Assembly: GCA_041649295.1 (NCBI GenBank)
Contig: JBAZNI010000002.1
Span: 62,001-126,000 of the forward strand
Origin: JACPLR01 sp041649295
GTDB lineage: Archaea > Nanobdellota > Nanobdellia > Pacearchaeales > GW2011-AR1
Direction: 5' to 3'
DNA length: 64,000 bases
A model generated the notes under the pieces. It ran no database searches and was not told the origin of the DNA. It saw nothing but the letters and a program-made list of their open reading frames with translations. The number at the start of each line of letters is the position of its first letter. Position 1 is the first letter of the stretch. Of this stretch, positions 8,455-16,077 are shown piece by piece. The translations under genes and the position numbers were made by a program.

Positions 8455-8840
8455 TGGCAGAGAAAAAAGAACATACTGCAATATTGCATATATATTCTTC
8501 ATTTAATAACACCTTAGCACTTGTTACTGACTTATCTGGAAATGCGATTGCAAAATGCACTGGAGGAATGGTCACTAAACAAGACAGACTTAAAGCAAAT
8601 CCTACAACTGGAATGTTTATGGCAAAGAGGATTGAAGAAGATATTTCTGGATTAGGAATAAAAAACCTTTATGTAAGAATGAGGGCGAAAACAGGGAATC
8701 CTTCTGTTGGTCCAGGAGCAAATGCAATTATAAGGACTCTTTCAAAAGATGGTTACAAGATACTAAGCATATCTGATATAACTAGGGTTCCAAGAGGAGG
8801 ACCTAAGAAAAAAGGAGGAAGAAGAGGAAGAAGAGTTTAG
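8454..8840 (+). CDS. rps11: 30S ribosomal protein S11
   Basis: A 128-residue S11 with the family segments HIYSSFNNTLALVTDLSGN, a central GGMVTKQDRLKANPT, and the C-terminal ITRVPRGGPKKKGGRRGRR tail that threads into the platform. Its length is normal for the archaeal protein. It overlaps S4 by one base, so the two are translationally coupled. Confidence 0.97.
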   Translation: MAEKKEHTAILHIYSSFNNTLALVTDLSGNAIAKCTGGMVTKQDRLKANPTTGMFMAKRIEEDISGLGIKNLYVRMRAKTGNPSVGPGANAIIRTLSKDGYKILSISDITRVPRGGPKKKGGRRGRRV

Positions 8841-8877
8841 GTGTTAAATTTAAATAACCCAAAAATTATCAAATAAA

Positions 8878-9624
8878 ATGAATAAAGAAAAAAATCAGGC
8901 AAACGAAATAACTTTTATAACAAACATAAACGAAAGTCTAGCAAATGCAATCAGAAGGAGTGCAAATGAAATACTTTCTGCAGCTATTGATGAAGTTGAA
9001 ATTTATAAAAACGATTCTGCCTTGTTTGATGAAATAATTGCCCATAGGATTGGACTTATTCCATTAAAGCCTAGCCGGGAACTGGAAGAATTAAAAGAAG
9101 AGGGCAAGAATTCAAATAAAAACGAAATCCAAGTTTCATTAAAAGCTATTGGGCCTACAATGGTTTATTCTGGAAACTTAATGGGGGATATAAAAGTAAT
9201 TTATGATAAAATGCCTATTGTATTATTAAGTAAAGGGCAAGAATTGGAACTTATTGGGTTTGTAAGGGTTGGAAAAGGAATTAATCATGCCAAATTTTCG
9301 CCAGGATTAGTTTATTATCGACATATATCAGAATTAAAAGTAAAAAATTCTGAAAAAGCAAATGCAGTAATTGATAAATTAAAAGGCAGTATATTAAATT
9401 TCCAGAAATCTGGGGTTAAATCTGGGGATATTTTTAAATTTATAGAGGATATTGATTATCTTGAAACATTAAATAAAAATAAAGAAATTTTTGAAGTTAA
9501 AGAAGGAAATGAAATTGTATTTTCAGTAGAATCTTGGGGGCAAATTCCGGCAAAGGATATCCTTAATGAATCTGTAACAACTCTTAACAATAACCTTAAA
9601 GAAATCCTGAAGGCAGTTAAATAA
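8878..9624 (+). CDS. rpoD: DNA-directed RNA polymerase subunit D (Rpb3)
   Basis: A 248-residue alpha-like subunit with the conserved dimerisation segment NESLANAIRRSANEI near the N-terminus, EIIAHRIGLIPL, and the C-terminal SWGQIPAKDILNESV that closes the alpha fold. No clustered cysteines for an iron-sulfur domain are present. It has its own TATA-like AAATTTAAAT about 25 bp upstream but continues the S11 transcript direction. Confidence 0.94.
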   Translation: MNKEKNQANEITFITNINESLANAIRRSANEILSAAIDEVEIYKNDSALFDEIIAHRIGLIPLKPSRELEELKEEGKNSNKNEIQVSLKAIGPTMVYSGNLMGDIKVIYDKMPIVLLSKGQELELIGFVRVGKGINHAKFSPGLVYYRHISELKVKNSEKANAVIDKLKGSILNFQKSGVKSGDIFKFIEDIDYLETLNKNKEIFEVKEGNEIVFSVESWGQIPAKDILNESVTTLNNNLKEILKAVK

Positions 9625-9629
9625 TCTGT

Positions 9630-9713
9630 GCGGGAATGCCGGAGTGGTCAAACGGAACACGTTAAGGCCGTGTTGGCTTAGTGCCTGCGAAGGTCCGAAT
9701 CCTTCTTCCCGCA
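9630..9713 (+). tRNA. tRNA-Leu with anticodon AAG (atypical)
   Basis: Class II cloverleaf with acceptor GCGGGAA/TTCCCGC, anticodon stem ACACG/CGTGT and T stem GAAGG/CCTTC. The 7-nt anticodon loop is TTAAGGC, so the anticodon reads AAG with an A at position 34. The T loop is TCCGAAT, with C instead of U at position 55. It is otherwise near-identical to the tRNA-Leu(TAG) at 248-388. It lies between rpoD and rpl18e. It may be functional or decaying. Confidence 0.85.
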
Positions 9714-9771
9714 TCTCAGAGAGATGAGCAGTAAAATGGAAGAATAAACATTTTCCCATTTCGGAGAAAAA

Positions 9772-10146
9772 ATGAAAAGCATAAAAAACAGAATAGAAAA
9801 AAAGCTTGGGAGAAAAACAAACATAGAGTTAGTTAAAACAATAATCTTAACTAAAAAGAATAAAGAGTGGGAAAAAGTTTCTCATTTAATATCTGCTTCA
9901 AAAAGAAAGGCGGTTTCGATGAATCTGTCTGAAATAAATTCGCTGTCAAATGAAAATGATTCGGTTATTGTTCCTGGAAAAGTTTTAGGAAGCGGAAGCA
10001 TAAATAAAAAAATAAAAATAGTTGCTTTGTCATTTTCAAAAAGTGCAGAAGAAAAATTGAAAAAATTAAAAATAGAGTATACAACCATATCAGAAGAAAT
10101 TAAAAAAAATCAAAAGGCAAATAAATTAAAAATAATTGTAAAATGA
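9772..10146 (+). CDS. rpl18e: 50S ribosomal protein L18e
   Basis: A 124-residue L18e (L15-like fold). It shows the NIELVKTI...LTKKNKEWEKVSHLI start, the VNLSEIN-like SMNLSEINSL, and VIVPGKVLGSGSINKKIKIVALSFS. It begins the L18e-L13-S9 block after the tRNA-Leu and overlaps L13 by 4 nt. The order matches other Archaea. Confidence 0.93.
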   Translation: MKSIKNRIEKKLGRKTNIELVKTIILTKKNKEWEKVSHLISASKRKAVSMNLSEINSLSNENDSVIVPGKVLGSGSINKKIKIVALSFSKSAEEKLKKLKIEYTTISEEIKKNQKANKLKIIVK

Positions 10147-10550
10147 AAAAAGAAATAATTGTTGATGGGAAAAGAAGCGTGCTTGGAAAGTTAGCCGCAT
10201 ATGCAGTTAAAGAATCGTTAATTGGAAAAAAAGTTATTGTGTTAAATTCTGCTGAAGTAATTATCTCTGGAAATAAAAAAGATATTAAAGAAAAATATCT
10301 GGGTTTTGTAAAAATGGGTGGAAGTAGTCAAAAAGGGCCCAAAATAATAAGAAGTCCGGACAGATTTTTGAAAAGAATAATGAGGGGGATGCTACCCCAC
10401 AAACAAGAAAGAGGAAGAGAAGCATTAAAAAGGATTATTTGTTATAATAATTGTCCGAATGAATATAAAGATTCTGAAAAAATCTCGGTTGCTGTTGAAT
10501 CAAAAAGAAAAGCGATTACACTAAATGAATTAATAAAGGAACTGAATTAA
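10143..10550 (+). CDS. rpl13: 50S ribosomal protein L13
   Basis: A 135-residue L13. It starts with VDGKRSVLGKLAAYAVKE, has the VLNSAEVIISGNK beta strand and the RSPDRFLKRIMRGMLPHKQ signature. It is an early large-subunit assembly protein. It overlaps L18e by 4 nt, and S9 starts at the next base after its stop. Confidence 0.95.
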   Translation: MKKEIIVDGKRSVLGKLAAYAVKESLIGKKVIVLNSAEVIISGNKKDIKEKYLGFVKMGGSSQKGPKIIRSPDRFLKRIMRGMLPHKQERGREALKRIICYNNCPNEYKDSEKISVAVESKRKAITLNELIKELN

Positions 10551-10961
10551 ATGGCAAAAGACAAAATTATGATGGTTGGGGGGAAAAGAAAAACAAGCAT
10601 AGCAAAAGCTAAAATTTCCCCTGGAAATGGGAGAGTAACAATAAATAAAATCCCTTATGAACTATTGTATCAGCTACATAAATTATCTATTGATGAACCA
10701 TTGAGGATAGCAAAAAAAGTTCTTGGGAATATTAATTTTGACATTCATGTTAAGGTAAGTGGCGGAGGAAGAGAAAGCAGAATTGAGGCTGTTAGATTAG
10801 CAATTGCAAAATCGTTAGTTAAAGCAACAAAATCAGAACAATTAAAAAAAGCATTTTTAAAATATGACAGGAATTTATTAGTTGCGGATACGAGAAGAAA
10901 AGAGGCTTATAAACCTGGAGATTCAAAGGCCCGATCCAAAAGGCAAAGTTCAAAAAGATAA
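10551..10961 (+). CDS. rps9: 30S ribosomal protein S9
   Basis: A 136-residue S9 with GGKRKTSIAKAKISPGNGR at the start, VSGGGRESRIEAVRLAIAKSL in the middle and the basic tail ending in KARSKRQSSKR whose last arginine reaches the P-site tRNA. It is the last gene of the ribosomal operon here. The usual next genes (rpoN, rpoK, S2) are absent at this point. Confidence 0.96.
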   Translation: MAKDKIMMVGGKRKTSIAKAKISPGNGRVTINKIPYELLYQLHKLSIDEPLRIAKKVLGNINFDIHVKVSGGGRESRIEAVRLAIAKSLVKATKSEQLKKAFLKYDRNLLVADTRRKEAYKPGDSKARSKRQSSKR

Positions 10962-11002
10962 TTTGGACAAAGTTTTTTATAATATACTTTTGTAATACCT
11001 TT

Positions 11003-11473
11003 ATGGTTTTTTTGAATAAAAATTTTAAAATTATTCTAATTTCAACTGCAATAGTTATGTTGTTTTTACTTATCTATTTTTTGTCTGATTTAGAAAATAC
11101 AAATATAAAAGAAGAGAAAATAGTGACTAAAATAATTGATGGGGATACTATAATTATTCAGGGGGGCGAAACTATCAGATTGCTTGGAATTGACTGTGAT
11201 GAAAAAGGCAAAGAATGCTATGACGATGCTAAAAAGTATCTTGAAGAAAACTTGCTTGGGAAAACTGTTTTAACTGAAAAAGAAAGTGAGGATAAAGATA
11301 TATATGGAAGGTATTTAAGATATCTATTTTTAGATGGGGATAATTTTAATGTTAAAATTGTAAAAGAGGGTTATTGTATTGCACGAATTTATTCTGAAAC
11401 AAAGTATAAGGAAGAAATACAGCAAGCTGAAGAATATGCAATTAAAAATAAAATTGGGTGCAAGTGGAGCTAG
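11003..11473 (+). CDS. Membrane-anchored staphylococcal-nuclease-like protein
   Basis: A 156-residue protein with one N-terminal membrane helix (about 7-29) and an SNase OB-fold. It has KIIDGDTIII, then RLLGIDCDEKGKE, where the arginine and downstream acidic residue correspond to catalytic positions, and YGRYLRYLF with the second arginine. It is probably anchored with the nuclease outside the cell, possibly feeding on external nucleic acid. It is convergent with the recombinase gene 1 nt away. The usual ETP motif is replaced by CDEKGKE. Confidence 0.85.
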   Translation: MVFLNKNFKIILISTAIVMLFLLIYFLSDLENTNIKEEKIVTKIIDGDTIIIQGGETIRLLGIDCDEKGKECYDDAKKYLEENLLGKTVLTEKESEDKDIYGRYLRYLFLDGDNFNVKIVKEGYCIARIYSETKYKEEIQQAEEYAIKNKIGCKWS

Positions 11474-11474
11474 A

Positions 11475-12308
11475 TTATTCCATTAATTCGTCAAGAGGGT
11501 TCTTGACTTTTTTCAATTGTTCTGTTGAAATATGTGTGTAAATTTGTGTTGTTGAAAGATTTGCATGTCCTAAAAGCTCTTGTATCATCCTTATGTCCAC
11601 TCCAGATTCTAATAAATGAGTTGCGAAACTATGCCTTAGTGTATGGCAGTGAACTAATTTTTTTATCCCTGACTTTTTTGAAGTTAATGAAACAATTTTT
11701 TGAATATTTCTTTCAGATAACTTTCCATTTGGGCCTGTAAATACATATTTTTGGTTGATTATTTTTTGTTTTTCCACATGCTGTTTTAGTTTAATTAGCA
11801 AAAATTCTGGAATATTAAATACTCTATCCTTTCTTCCTTTTGCCTGGCGTATTTGGCCTATTTTTTCTTCAAAATTTATATCTTCAATCTTAAGATTAAC
11901 TAGCTCACTTACTCGAAACCCTGCAGAATACATTAGACTTAACATTAATTTACTTTTTTGGTTTTCGCAAGAATTTAGCAATAGTTTTGTTTCTTCTTTA
12001 GTTAGAACTGTAGGTATATGATTTTCTTTTTTTGGACGTTTTATCCCAGAAGTGATATCTTTTTTCAGTATATTTATATATGCGTATTTTATTGCGGCTA
12101 AAAAAAGGATAATTGAACTTGAAGCTTTGTCTGACATGTTCTCAGCTAAAAATGATTTTACATCTTCTTCTGAAATATCATCCGGAAATTTTTCTGATGA
12201 CTTAAACAACAATTCGTTTGCTTTCAGGTAATTACGGATTGTGTATTTTGAGTTTTTTGATATCTTAAGCTCAATTTCTAGTTTTTTTAAAAACTCATCT
12301 TTATTCAT
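11475..12308 (-). CDS. xerA: Tyrosine recombinase, XerA type
   Basis: A 277-residue integrase-fold recombinase with an N-terminal SAM-like core-binding domain (about 1-85) and a complete catalytic set: R132 (SAGFRVSEL), K157 or K160 (KGRKDR), H222 and R225 (HTLRH), H248 (LGHAN) and Y257 (QIYTH). This matches the archaeal XerA proteins that resolve chromosome dimers. No integrase-flanking att repeats or phage genes were seen, so a housekeeping role is favoured over a mobile element. Confidence 0.9.
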   Translation of the reverse strand: MNKDEFLKKLEIELKISKNSKYTIRNYLKANELLFKSSEKFPDDISEEDVKSFLAENMSDKASSSIILFLAAIKYAYINILKKDITSGIKRPKKENHIPTVLTKEETKLLLNSCENQKSKLMLSLMYSAGFRVSELVNLKIEDINFEEKIGQIRQAKGRKDRVFNIPEFLLIKLKQHVEKQKIINQKYVFTGPNGKLSERNIQKIVSLTSKKSGIKKLVHCHTLRHSFATHLLESGVDIRMIQELLGHANLSTTQIYTHISTEQLKKVKNPLDELME

Positions 12309-12390
12309 CTATTTTATTGTACGAACCTATTTATAATATTTACTGTATAGAAAAAGATAAATATACAGATAACATAAGTAATATATTAAA

Positions 12391-12819
12391 ATGTATGAAA
12401 AAATAAGGCAAAAGATGCTGGAAGAGCATGGCAGAATTGACTCTATGCTTAGTGAATTTGAGGGGAGTCTTAACAGCAAGAATGCAGAAGAAATTTTTAA
12501 TAGGTTTAAATGGAATCTTGAAAAACATTTTTTCATTGAAGAAAGAGCGATTTTCGCTATGCATAATAATACAAATGAATGTGAAATTTCTGATACCTTC
12601 AAGTTAATGCAAGAGCATGGCGAAATTTTGGCGCTTTTAAAAACAATTGAATCTAAAATAAAAAGCAACAGCATAGAGGATATTAGCAACTTGAAAAATG
12701 TATTAAAAAAACATGTAGAGTTTGAAAATATATACTTTTATCCAAACTTAGAGAAAAATTTAAATGAACAGCAGAAAAAAGAGATAGTTGACAGGGTTGA
12801 AGAAATTATAAGGGATTGA
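12391..12819 (+). CDS. Hemerythrin-like HHE domain protein
   Basis: A 142-residue four-helix protein with the diiron ligand pattern of hemerythrins: H13, H46 and E50 (KHFFIEE), H76 (QEHGE), H108 and E112 (KKHVEFEN). It likely binds oxygen, nitric oxide or iron. It is divergent from the recombinase; the shared 80-bp gap holds promoters for both. A second set of electron-transfer-type genes (flavodoxin at 13903) lies nearby. Confidence 0.85.
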   Translation: MYEKIRQKMLEEHGRIDSMLSEFEGSLNSKNAEEIFNRFKWNLEKHFFIEERAIFAMHNNTNECEISDTFKLMQEHGEILALLKTIESKIKSNSIEDISNLKNVLKKHVEFENIYFYPNLEKNLNEQQKKEIVDRVEEIIRD

Positions 12820-12889
12820 TGTGGAGATATCTAAAAGGGCTAAATAACTTAAATAATAATACTATCAAGGTATGCTCTTTTTTGTTGAG

Positions 12890-13021
12890 ATGTTAAAAAA
12901 TTTAGATAGATTTGGTAAAACAGATGTTTCGCGTTGCGAAGAACTATATCCCAAAACTCTTAAAAATTTTAATAGAATAACTATGAATAGATTCAGTAGA
13001 GTTAAAATTATTATATTGTAG
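12890..13021 (+). CDS. Possible 43-residue protein
   Basis: A short basic frame starting MLKNLDRFGKTDV, about 45 bp after a TTAAATAAT-like TATA. The DNA contains a small hairpin TTCGC-GTT-GCGAA. Nothing is recognisable, and the 280-bp gap may hold only regulatory or non-coding RNA sequence instead. Confidence 0.25.
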   Translation: MLKNLDRFGKTDVSRCEELYPKTLKNFNRITMNRFSRVKIIIL

Positions 13022-13096
13022 GGTTTTGCGTAGGAAACATATTATTAGAGCTTTCTAACAACAAAAAGTTTAAGAATATACAAAACAAACATAAAA

Positions 13097-13657
13097 ATGG
13101 AAACAGAGATAGAAAATTATTTTATTGCAGAAGTGTTAAATACTTTGGGAAACAGGTGCTTTAATGTAAGAGAAACAGCTGAGTATGCAAGGGCATACTT
13201 AAGAAGGATTGAAGAACTTACTATAAAGCGGGGCAGTAATTTAACTAAAGAAGAAACATCTGATCATATTGTCCTTTGTTGCGGGGATTATTTATATGAT
13301 GAACATATAGCTAAAGAAGGTGAAAATTTTGAATATAGATTTTTTTGCGGGGTAAGTACCCCGGAAACAGAAGTTGGAAGGCAAAAAAGGATAAGGTTAG
13401 ATTTTTTGAATTATGAGAGAGCTAGAGAGCTGATTGAAAATAAATATAAAGAGCAAAAAGTTCATAGAGATTTGGGGGATAGAACAACAGTTTATTTAGT
13501 TAATGGAGCTTGTATTGTTATTAGTGAGGAAAAAATAGGGTTTTCTGGAGACAAAAAGAACGGTTTAGAAATTAAAACAATAGTTCTCGCATCAGAAGAT
13601 TCTAAAAAATTAGAAAGCATTGTAAAATCATTAAATCTACCTATAAGTATTGACTAA
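13097..13657 (+). CDS. Hypothetical protein
   Basis: A 186-residue soluble protein with alternating helices and strands that I cannot assign. It contains a CC pair (VLCCGDYLYDEH) and a late beta-rich part (YLVNGACIVISEEKIGFSG). The codon use and spacing look normal. Its stop codon lies 2 nt before the tandem 12-bp dyads at 13660-13683, so the operator there belongs to the next gene. It is probably transcribed alone. Confidence 0.65.
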   Translation: METEIENYFIAEVLNTLGNRCFNVRETAEYARAYLRRIEELTIKRGSNLTKEETSDHIVLCCGDYLYDEHIAKEGENFEYRFFCGVSTPETEVGRQKRIRLDFLNYERARELIENKYKEQKVHRDLGDRTTVYLVNGACIVISEEKIGFSGDKKNGLEIKTIVLASEDSKKLESIVKSLNLPISID

Positions 13658-13659
13658 AC

Positions 13660-13683
13660 AAACAACTGTTTAAACAGCTGTTT
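13660..13683. promoter_or_regulatory. Tandem 12-bp dyad operator before the 13739 gene
   Basis: Two abutting 12-bp dyads, AAACAACTGTTT (13660-13671) and AAACAGCTGTTT (13672-13683), together also reading as TGTTTAAACA at their junction. A TATA box TTATAAATA follows at 13701-13709, so the sites lie just upstream of the TATA/BRE, where archaeal activators usually bind. The same motif is found before the genes at 14647 and 16078. Confidence 0.65.
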
Positions 13684-13738
13684 AAAACAAATAGAAAGGA
13701 TTATAAATAAAAGAAAATAATCATATTAGAGGTGAAAC

Positions 13739-13906
13739 ATGAAAAAAGAAGTTAAATTCCCAACACTAGCAGTTATTTTATTGGTGTTTGCAATTATTTG
13801 GTTATTATCAGACTTTGGAATTATTTCAGTAACACTTCCCTGGTTGCCAATAATCTTAATAGTTGTTGCAATTGGGATGATTTATAACAGGTTTAGGAAA
13901 AAATGA
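13739..13906 (+). CDS. Small two-helix membrane protein
   Basis: A 55-residue protein, MKKEVKFPTLAVILLVFAII onward, with two hydrophobic helices separated by a short polar turn and a basic C-terminal end (NRFRKK). The arrangement resembles LiaI/TM5-like small membrane proteins, but no function is assigned. A GAGGTG ribosome site precedes it. It overlaps the flavodoxin start by 4 nt (ATGA), so the two are one operon under the 13660 operator. Confidence 0.7.
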   Translation: MKKEVKFPTLAVILLVFAIIWLLSDFGIISVTLPWLPIILIVVAIGMIYNRFRKK

Positions 13907-14367
13907 AAGTTCTAGTGGTGTTTTATTCACGAAATAAACACACAAGATATATAGCTGAAAAAATATCAAATATATTAAAATGCGATATTGATGAAGTTGT
14001 TGATTTAAAAGAAAGGAGCAGAAGGATAAGTGGCTGGGCTATATCTGGTTGGGATGCTGTAAGGAAAAACTCAACTAAAATAAAAATTCTCAAAAACCCT
14101 AAAGATTATGGATTGGTAATTATCGGAACTCCTAACTGGGTTGGAAACATAACTCCTGCTGTCCGCACATATTTAACACAGCATAAATTAGAAAAAGTTG
14201 CATTTTTCTGCACTTTTGGAGGAAATGAAGGGCAGATATATAATACTATGGAAAAGCTAAGTGCCAAACCTATTGCTATTTTAGGAATAAAAGACAAAGA
14301 AATTCGCTCTAAAGAAACAGAAAGTAAAATTAAAGAGTTTTGTGACAGTTTGAAAAAGATTAAATAA
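13903..14367 (+). CDS. Flavodoxin family protein
   Basis: A 154-residue FMN-binding fold. MKVLVVFYSRNKHTRYIAEKI contains the phosphate-binding loop after strand 1, GTPNWVGNITPAVRTYL corresponds to the second FMN loop, and FFCTFGGNEG to the third. It is likely an electron carrier or NAD(P)H-linked reductase partner. It is translationally coupled to the small membrane protein upstream and regulated with it by the 13660 dyads. Confidence 0.88.
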   Translation: MKVLVVFYSRNKHTRYIAEKISNILKCDIDEVVDLKERSRRISGWAISGWDAVRKNSTKIKILKNPKDYGLVIIGTPNWVGNITPAVRTYLTQHKLEKVAFFCTFGGNEGQIYNTMEKLSAKPIAILGIKDKEIRSKETESKIKEFCDSLKKIK

Positions 14368-14527
14368 ATGGACTCAAAATAACATTAAACCCGCCTAATA
14401 GTTGTATTACTCCTATTAAGATTAAGTAAATCCCCACGGCATACCTAAGAAACTTCGGGAATATTAAAACTGTAATTCCTAAAACAAGTGCAATAATCCC
14501 TGAAAGGGTTAATGTTATTGATACCAT
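14360..14527 (-). CDS. DUF3096 small membrane protein
   Basis: A 55-residue protein reading MVSITLTLSGIIALVLGITV at its start, then IFPKFLRYAVGIYLILIG. The two helices around a PKxLRYxVGIYL loop are the DUF3096 signature. Its function is unknown. It converges on the flavodoxin gene with an 8-nt overlap of the coding ends. Confidence 0.7.
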   Translation of the reverse strand: MVSITLTLSGIIALVLGITVLIFPKFLRYAVGIYLILIGVIQLLGGFNVILSPFI

Positions 14528-14584
14528 TTTATTATAAGTGTTAACATCTTTATATAGTTTTTGTTTCTGCTTAATGGTTTTTGC

Positions 14585-14604
14585 GACTGTTTAAACAGTT
14601 GTTT
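14585..14604. promoter_or_regulatory. 12-bp dyad operator before the 14647 gene
   Basis: A half-site ACTGTTT followed by AAACAGTTGTTT (14593-14604), sharing the TGTTTAAACA core with the sites at 13660 and 15935. A TATA box TTTATATT lies at 14619-14627 and the ATG at 14647. The placement upstream of the TATA again suggests an activator site. Confidence 0.6.
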
Positions 14605-14646
14605 ATATTTACAAAGGTTTTTATATTTGTATTTAATAATTTTAAA

Positions 14647-14886
14647 ATGGAGAGAAAACAGCATATTAACAAGTTAACAAAAGGAAAAGAGGTAATTAAA
14701 GATGCCATGGTTTTTTTAACATTGATGGGAAGCATATGCACTGGAGACTATTTAGTTGGTTCTGAGGATAATAAAATGTTTTTGGCCAGCGGACTATTCT
14801 CTGGAAAAGTGTGTTTGGGATATGGGATGTATTGTGTGTTTTCAAAACAAATAGATTACTTGCAGGAAGAAGAGAAAAACCGATGA
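14647..14886 (+). CDS. Small membrane protein, hypothetical
   Basis: A 79-residue protein with a polar, basic N-terminus (MERKQHINKLTKGKEVIKDA) and one or two hydrophobic segments near residues 20-38 and 48-65, ending in acidic and basic residues. I start it at the ATG after the TATA box. A longer frame from a TTG at 14581 would run through the operator and is unlikely. It is not recognised. A GGTACA/TGTACC hairpin at 14894-14910 follows and may be a terminator. Confidence 0.6.
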   Translation: MERKQHINKLTKGKEVIKDAMVFLTLMGSICTGDYLVGSEDNKMFLASGLFSGKVCLGYGMYCVFSKQIDYLQEEEKNR

Positions 14887-14981
14887 AAAAACAGGTACAG
14901 ACAATGTACCTTGTGCGAAGTTTTGGGGTATTTTGTAGTTTATAATTAACAAATTTGGTATTTTTTATTCACTACGTTTCT

Positions 14982-15030
14982 ACATGCTAAAAGTTTTAAG
15001 CATTGATAGGTGTTTATTGCTTATTATTTG
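14982..15030. repeat. Direct repeat, copy 1
   Basis: About 48 bp beginning ACATGCTAAAAGTTTTAAGC, with an imperfect second copy at 15576-15623 in the same orientation; roughly four of five bases agree. Both contain TTGATAG. The two copies flank the hypothetical gene at 15271-15528. The rest of the 14887-15270 gap is AT-rich, with a GATAGAGTCTATC palindrome near 15201 and no convincing gene. Confidence 0.55.
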
Positions 15031-15270
15031 TTGTTATTTTCTTTATGGGCTGTATAAAAGTAAGTTCCTTTGCCCTCCTTGAAGTGTATTACTCAAGAAC
15101 TTGCTACAACCATTATAATTATTATTCGGAATAATATCTTTGATAGGATATTCTATAAATTTTATTTAATACCTTGTCTAGTCTGCAAATTTTCAAGTTG
15201 GATAGAGTCTATCAAATGTCTTTCAACCTTTTGTTTACTCATACACCTTGAATAAAATGTCTATATATCT

Positions 15271-15528
15271 TTAAAAAATAGAGGTAATTGTAGCACTAGC
15301 CATTGACTGGATTAATATCAGTTGTGATAAATCCTTAAGATCTCCTGTTCTTTCTCCATCATCTCCCTTAATAATAAATTTTGGGCTTTGGTTAGGGTGG
15401 TAAGGTTTTTGTACAACCTGGTAATATTTCCCAGACCTAGACTCTTTGAATATTTTGCCTTCAAATTGTGAGTTATCTCTAAAGACATCTAAGGCAGTTG
15501 CCTCTGATTCTGGAAGATACTTTTGCAT
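15271..15528 (-). CDS. Hypothetical protein
   Basis: An 85-residue protein beginning MQKYLPESEATALDVFRDNS, with a beta-rich middle (SGKYYQVVQKPYH, PKFIIKGDDGERTG). Its composition is convincing for a real gene, but no family is recognised. It stands alone on the minus strand between two copies of a 48-bp direct repeat, so it may belong to a small inserted or duplicated unit. Confidence 0.55.
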   Translation of the reverse strand: MQKYLPESEATALDVFRDNSQFEGKIFKESRSGKYYQVVQKPYHPNQSPKFIIKGDDGERTGDLKDLSQLILIQSMASATITSIF

Positions 15529-15575
15529 GAATAAAGAAAAAGATTAAAGTTTTTAAGGATTTATATAAAAATTAC

Positions 15576-15623
15576 ACATGTTAAAAGATTTAAGCGTTGA
15601 TAGATACTTATTGCTAAATATTT
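15576..15623. repeat. Direct repeat, copy 2
   Basis: Imperfect second copy of the 14982-15030 element, beginning ACATGTTAAAAGATTTAAGC and containing GTTGATAGATACTTATTGCT. The gap 15529-15898 around it is AT-rich, with no other gene that I can support. Confidence 0.55.
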
Positions 15624-15898
15624 AGGACAAATAATCTTCACAATCTTGACAATTGGGTTTATAACAAATATCTTTAATGCACAAGTTCCCGATAAATTCT
15701 CTTTTTTTGTTTTAATAAAATTCTTAAGAAATTTAAAATATGCATAAGGGTATTATATCTTCATGTAGATATTTATGATAAATTTGCTGCCTTAGATTTT
15801 TAAAAATTTGTGTTTTTTATAATAATTGAACTTTTCTTAACTTTTTGCTTGTTTTTAATGTAAATTTTACTCAATTTATTGGCTTTTAATAAAATATA

Positions 15899-16041
15899 AT
15901 TTTATCGTCGATAAAACGCTGTTTATGGCTGTTTAAACAGCTGTTTATCATAAACAGGCAGGTGTTTATATAGCATATTTTGGTGTTTAAACAGGCGTTT
16001 ATAGCCATTTAATAGATAAAGTTTATAGAAAGATTTAAATA
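15899..16041 (+). promoter_or_regulatory. Promoter and multi-dyad operator of the 16078 gene
   Basis: A perfect TTTTATCG-T-CGATAAAA palindrome (15899-15915) is followed by a string of TGTTT/AAACA half-sites: AAAACGCTGTTT (15913), AAACAGCTGTTT (15935-15946), a 16-bp variant AAACAGGCAGGTGTTT (15952-15967) and AAACAGGCGTTT (15989-16000). A TATA box GATTTAAATA lies at 16032-16041 and an AGAGGAAA ribosome site before the ATG. The same 12-bp and 16-bp motifs recur inside the gene, suggesting autoregulation. Confidence 0.65.
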
Positions 16042-16077
16042 CTATCTATCCTCTATAAAACTAGAAAAAGAGGAAAA

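Noticed and set aside
11475..12308. Integrase as sign of a mobile element
   Set aside because: The recombinase has XerA features, no flanking tRNA repeats or phage genes; a housekeeping dimer-resolution role is simpler.
14581..14646. Upstream TTG extension of the 14647 gene
   Set aside because: It would run through the dyad operator and TATA box; the ATG at 14647 fits the promoter.
15070..15255. 61-codon plus-strand frame
   Set aside because: Low-complexity translation, no ribosome site, and the region is better explained as AT-rich intergenic DNA with TTGATAG motifs.
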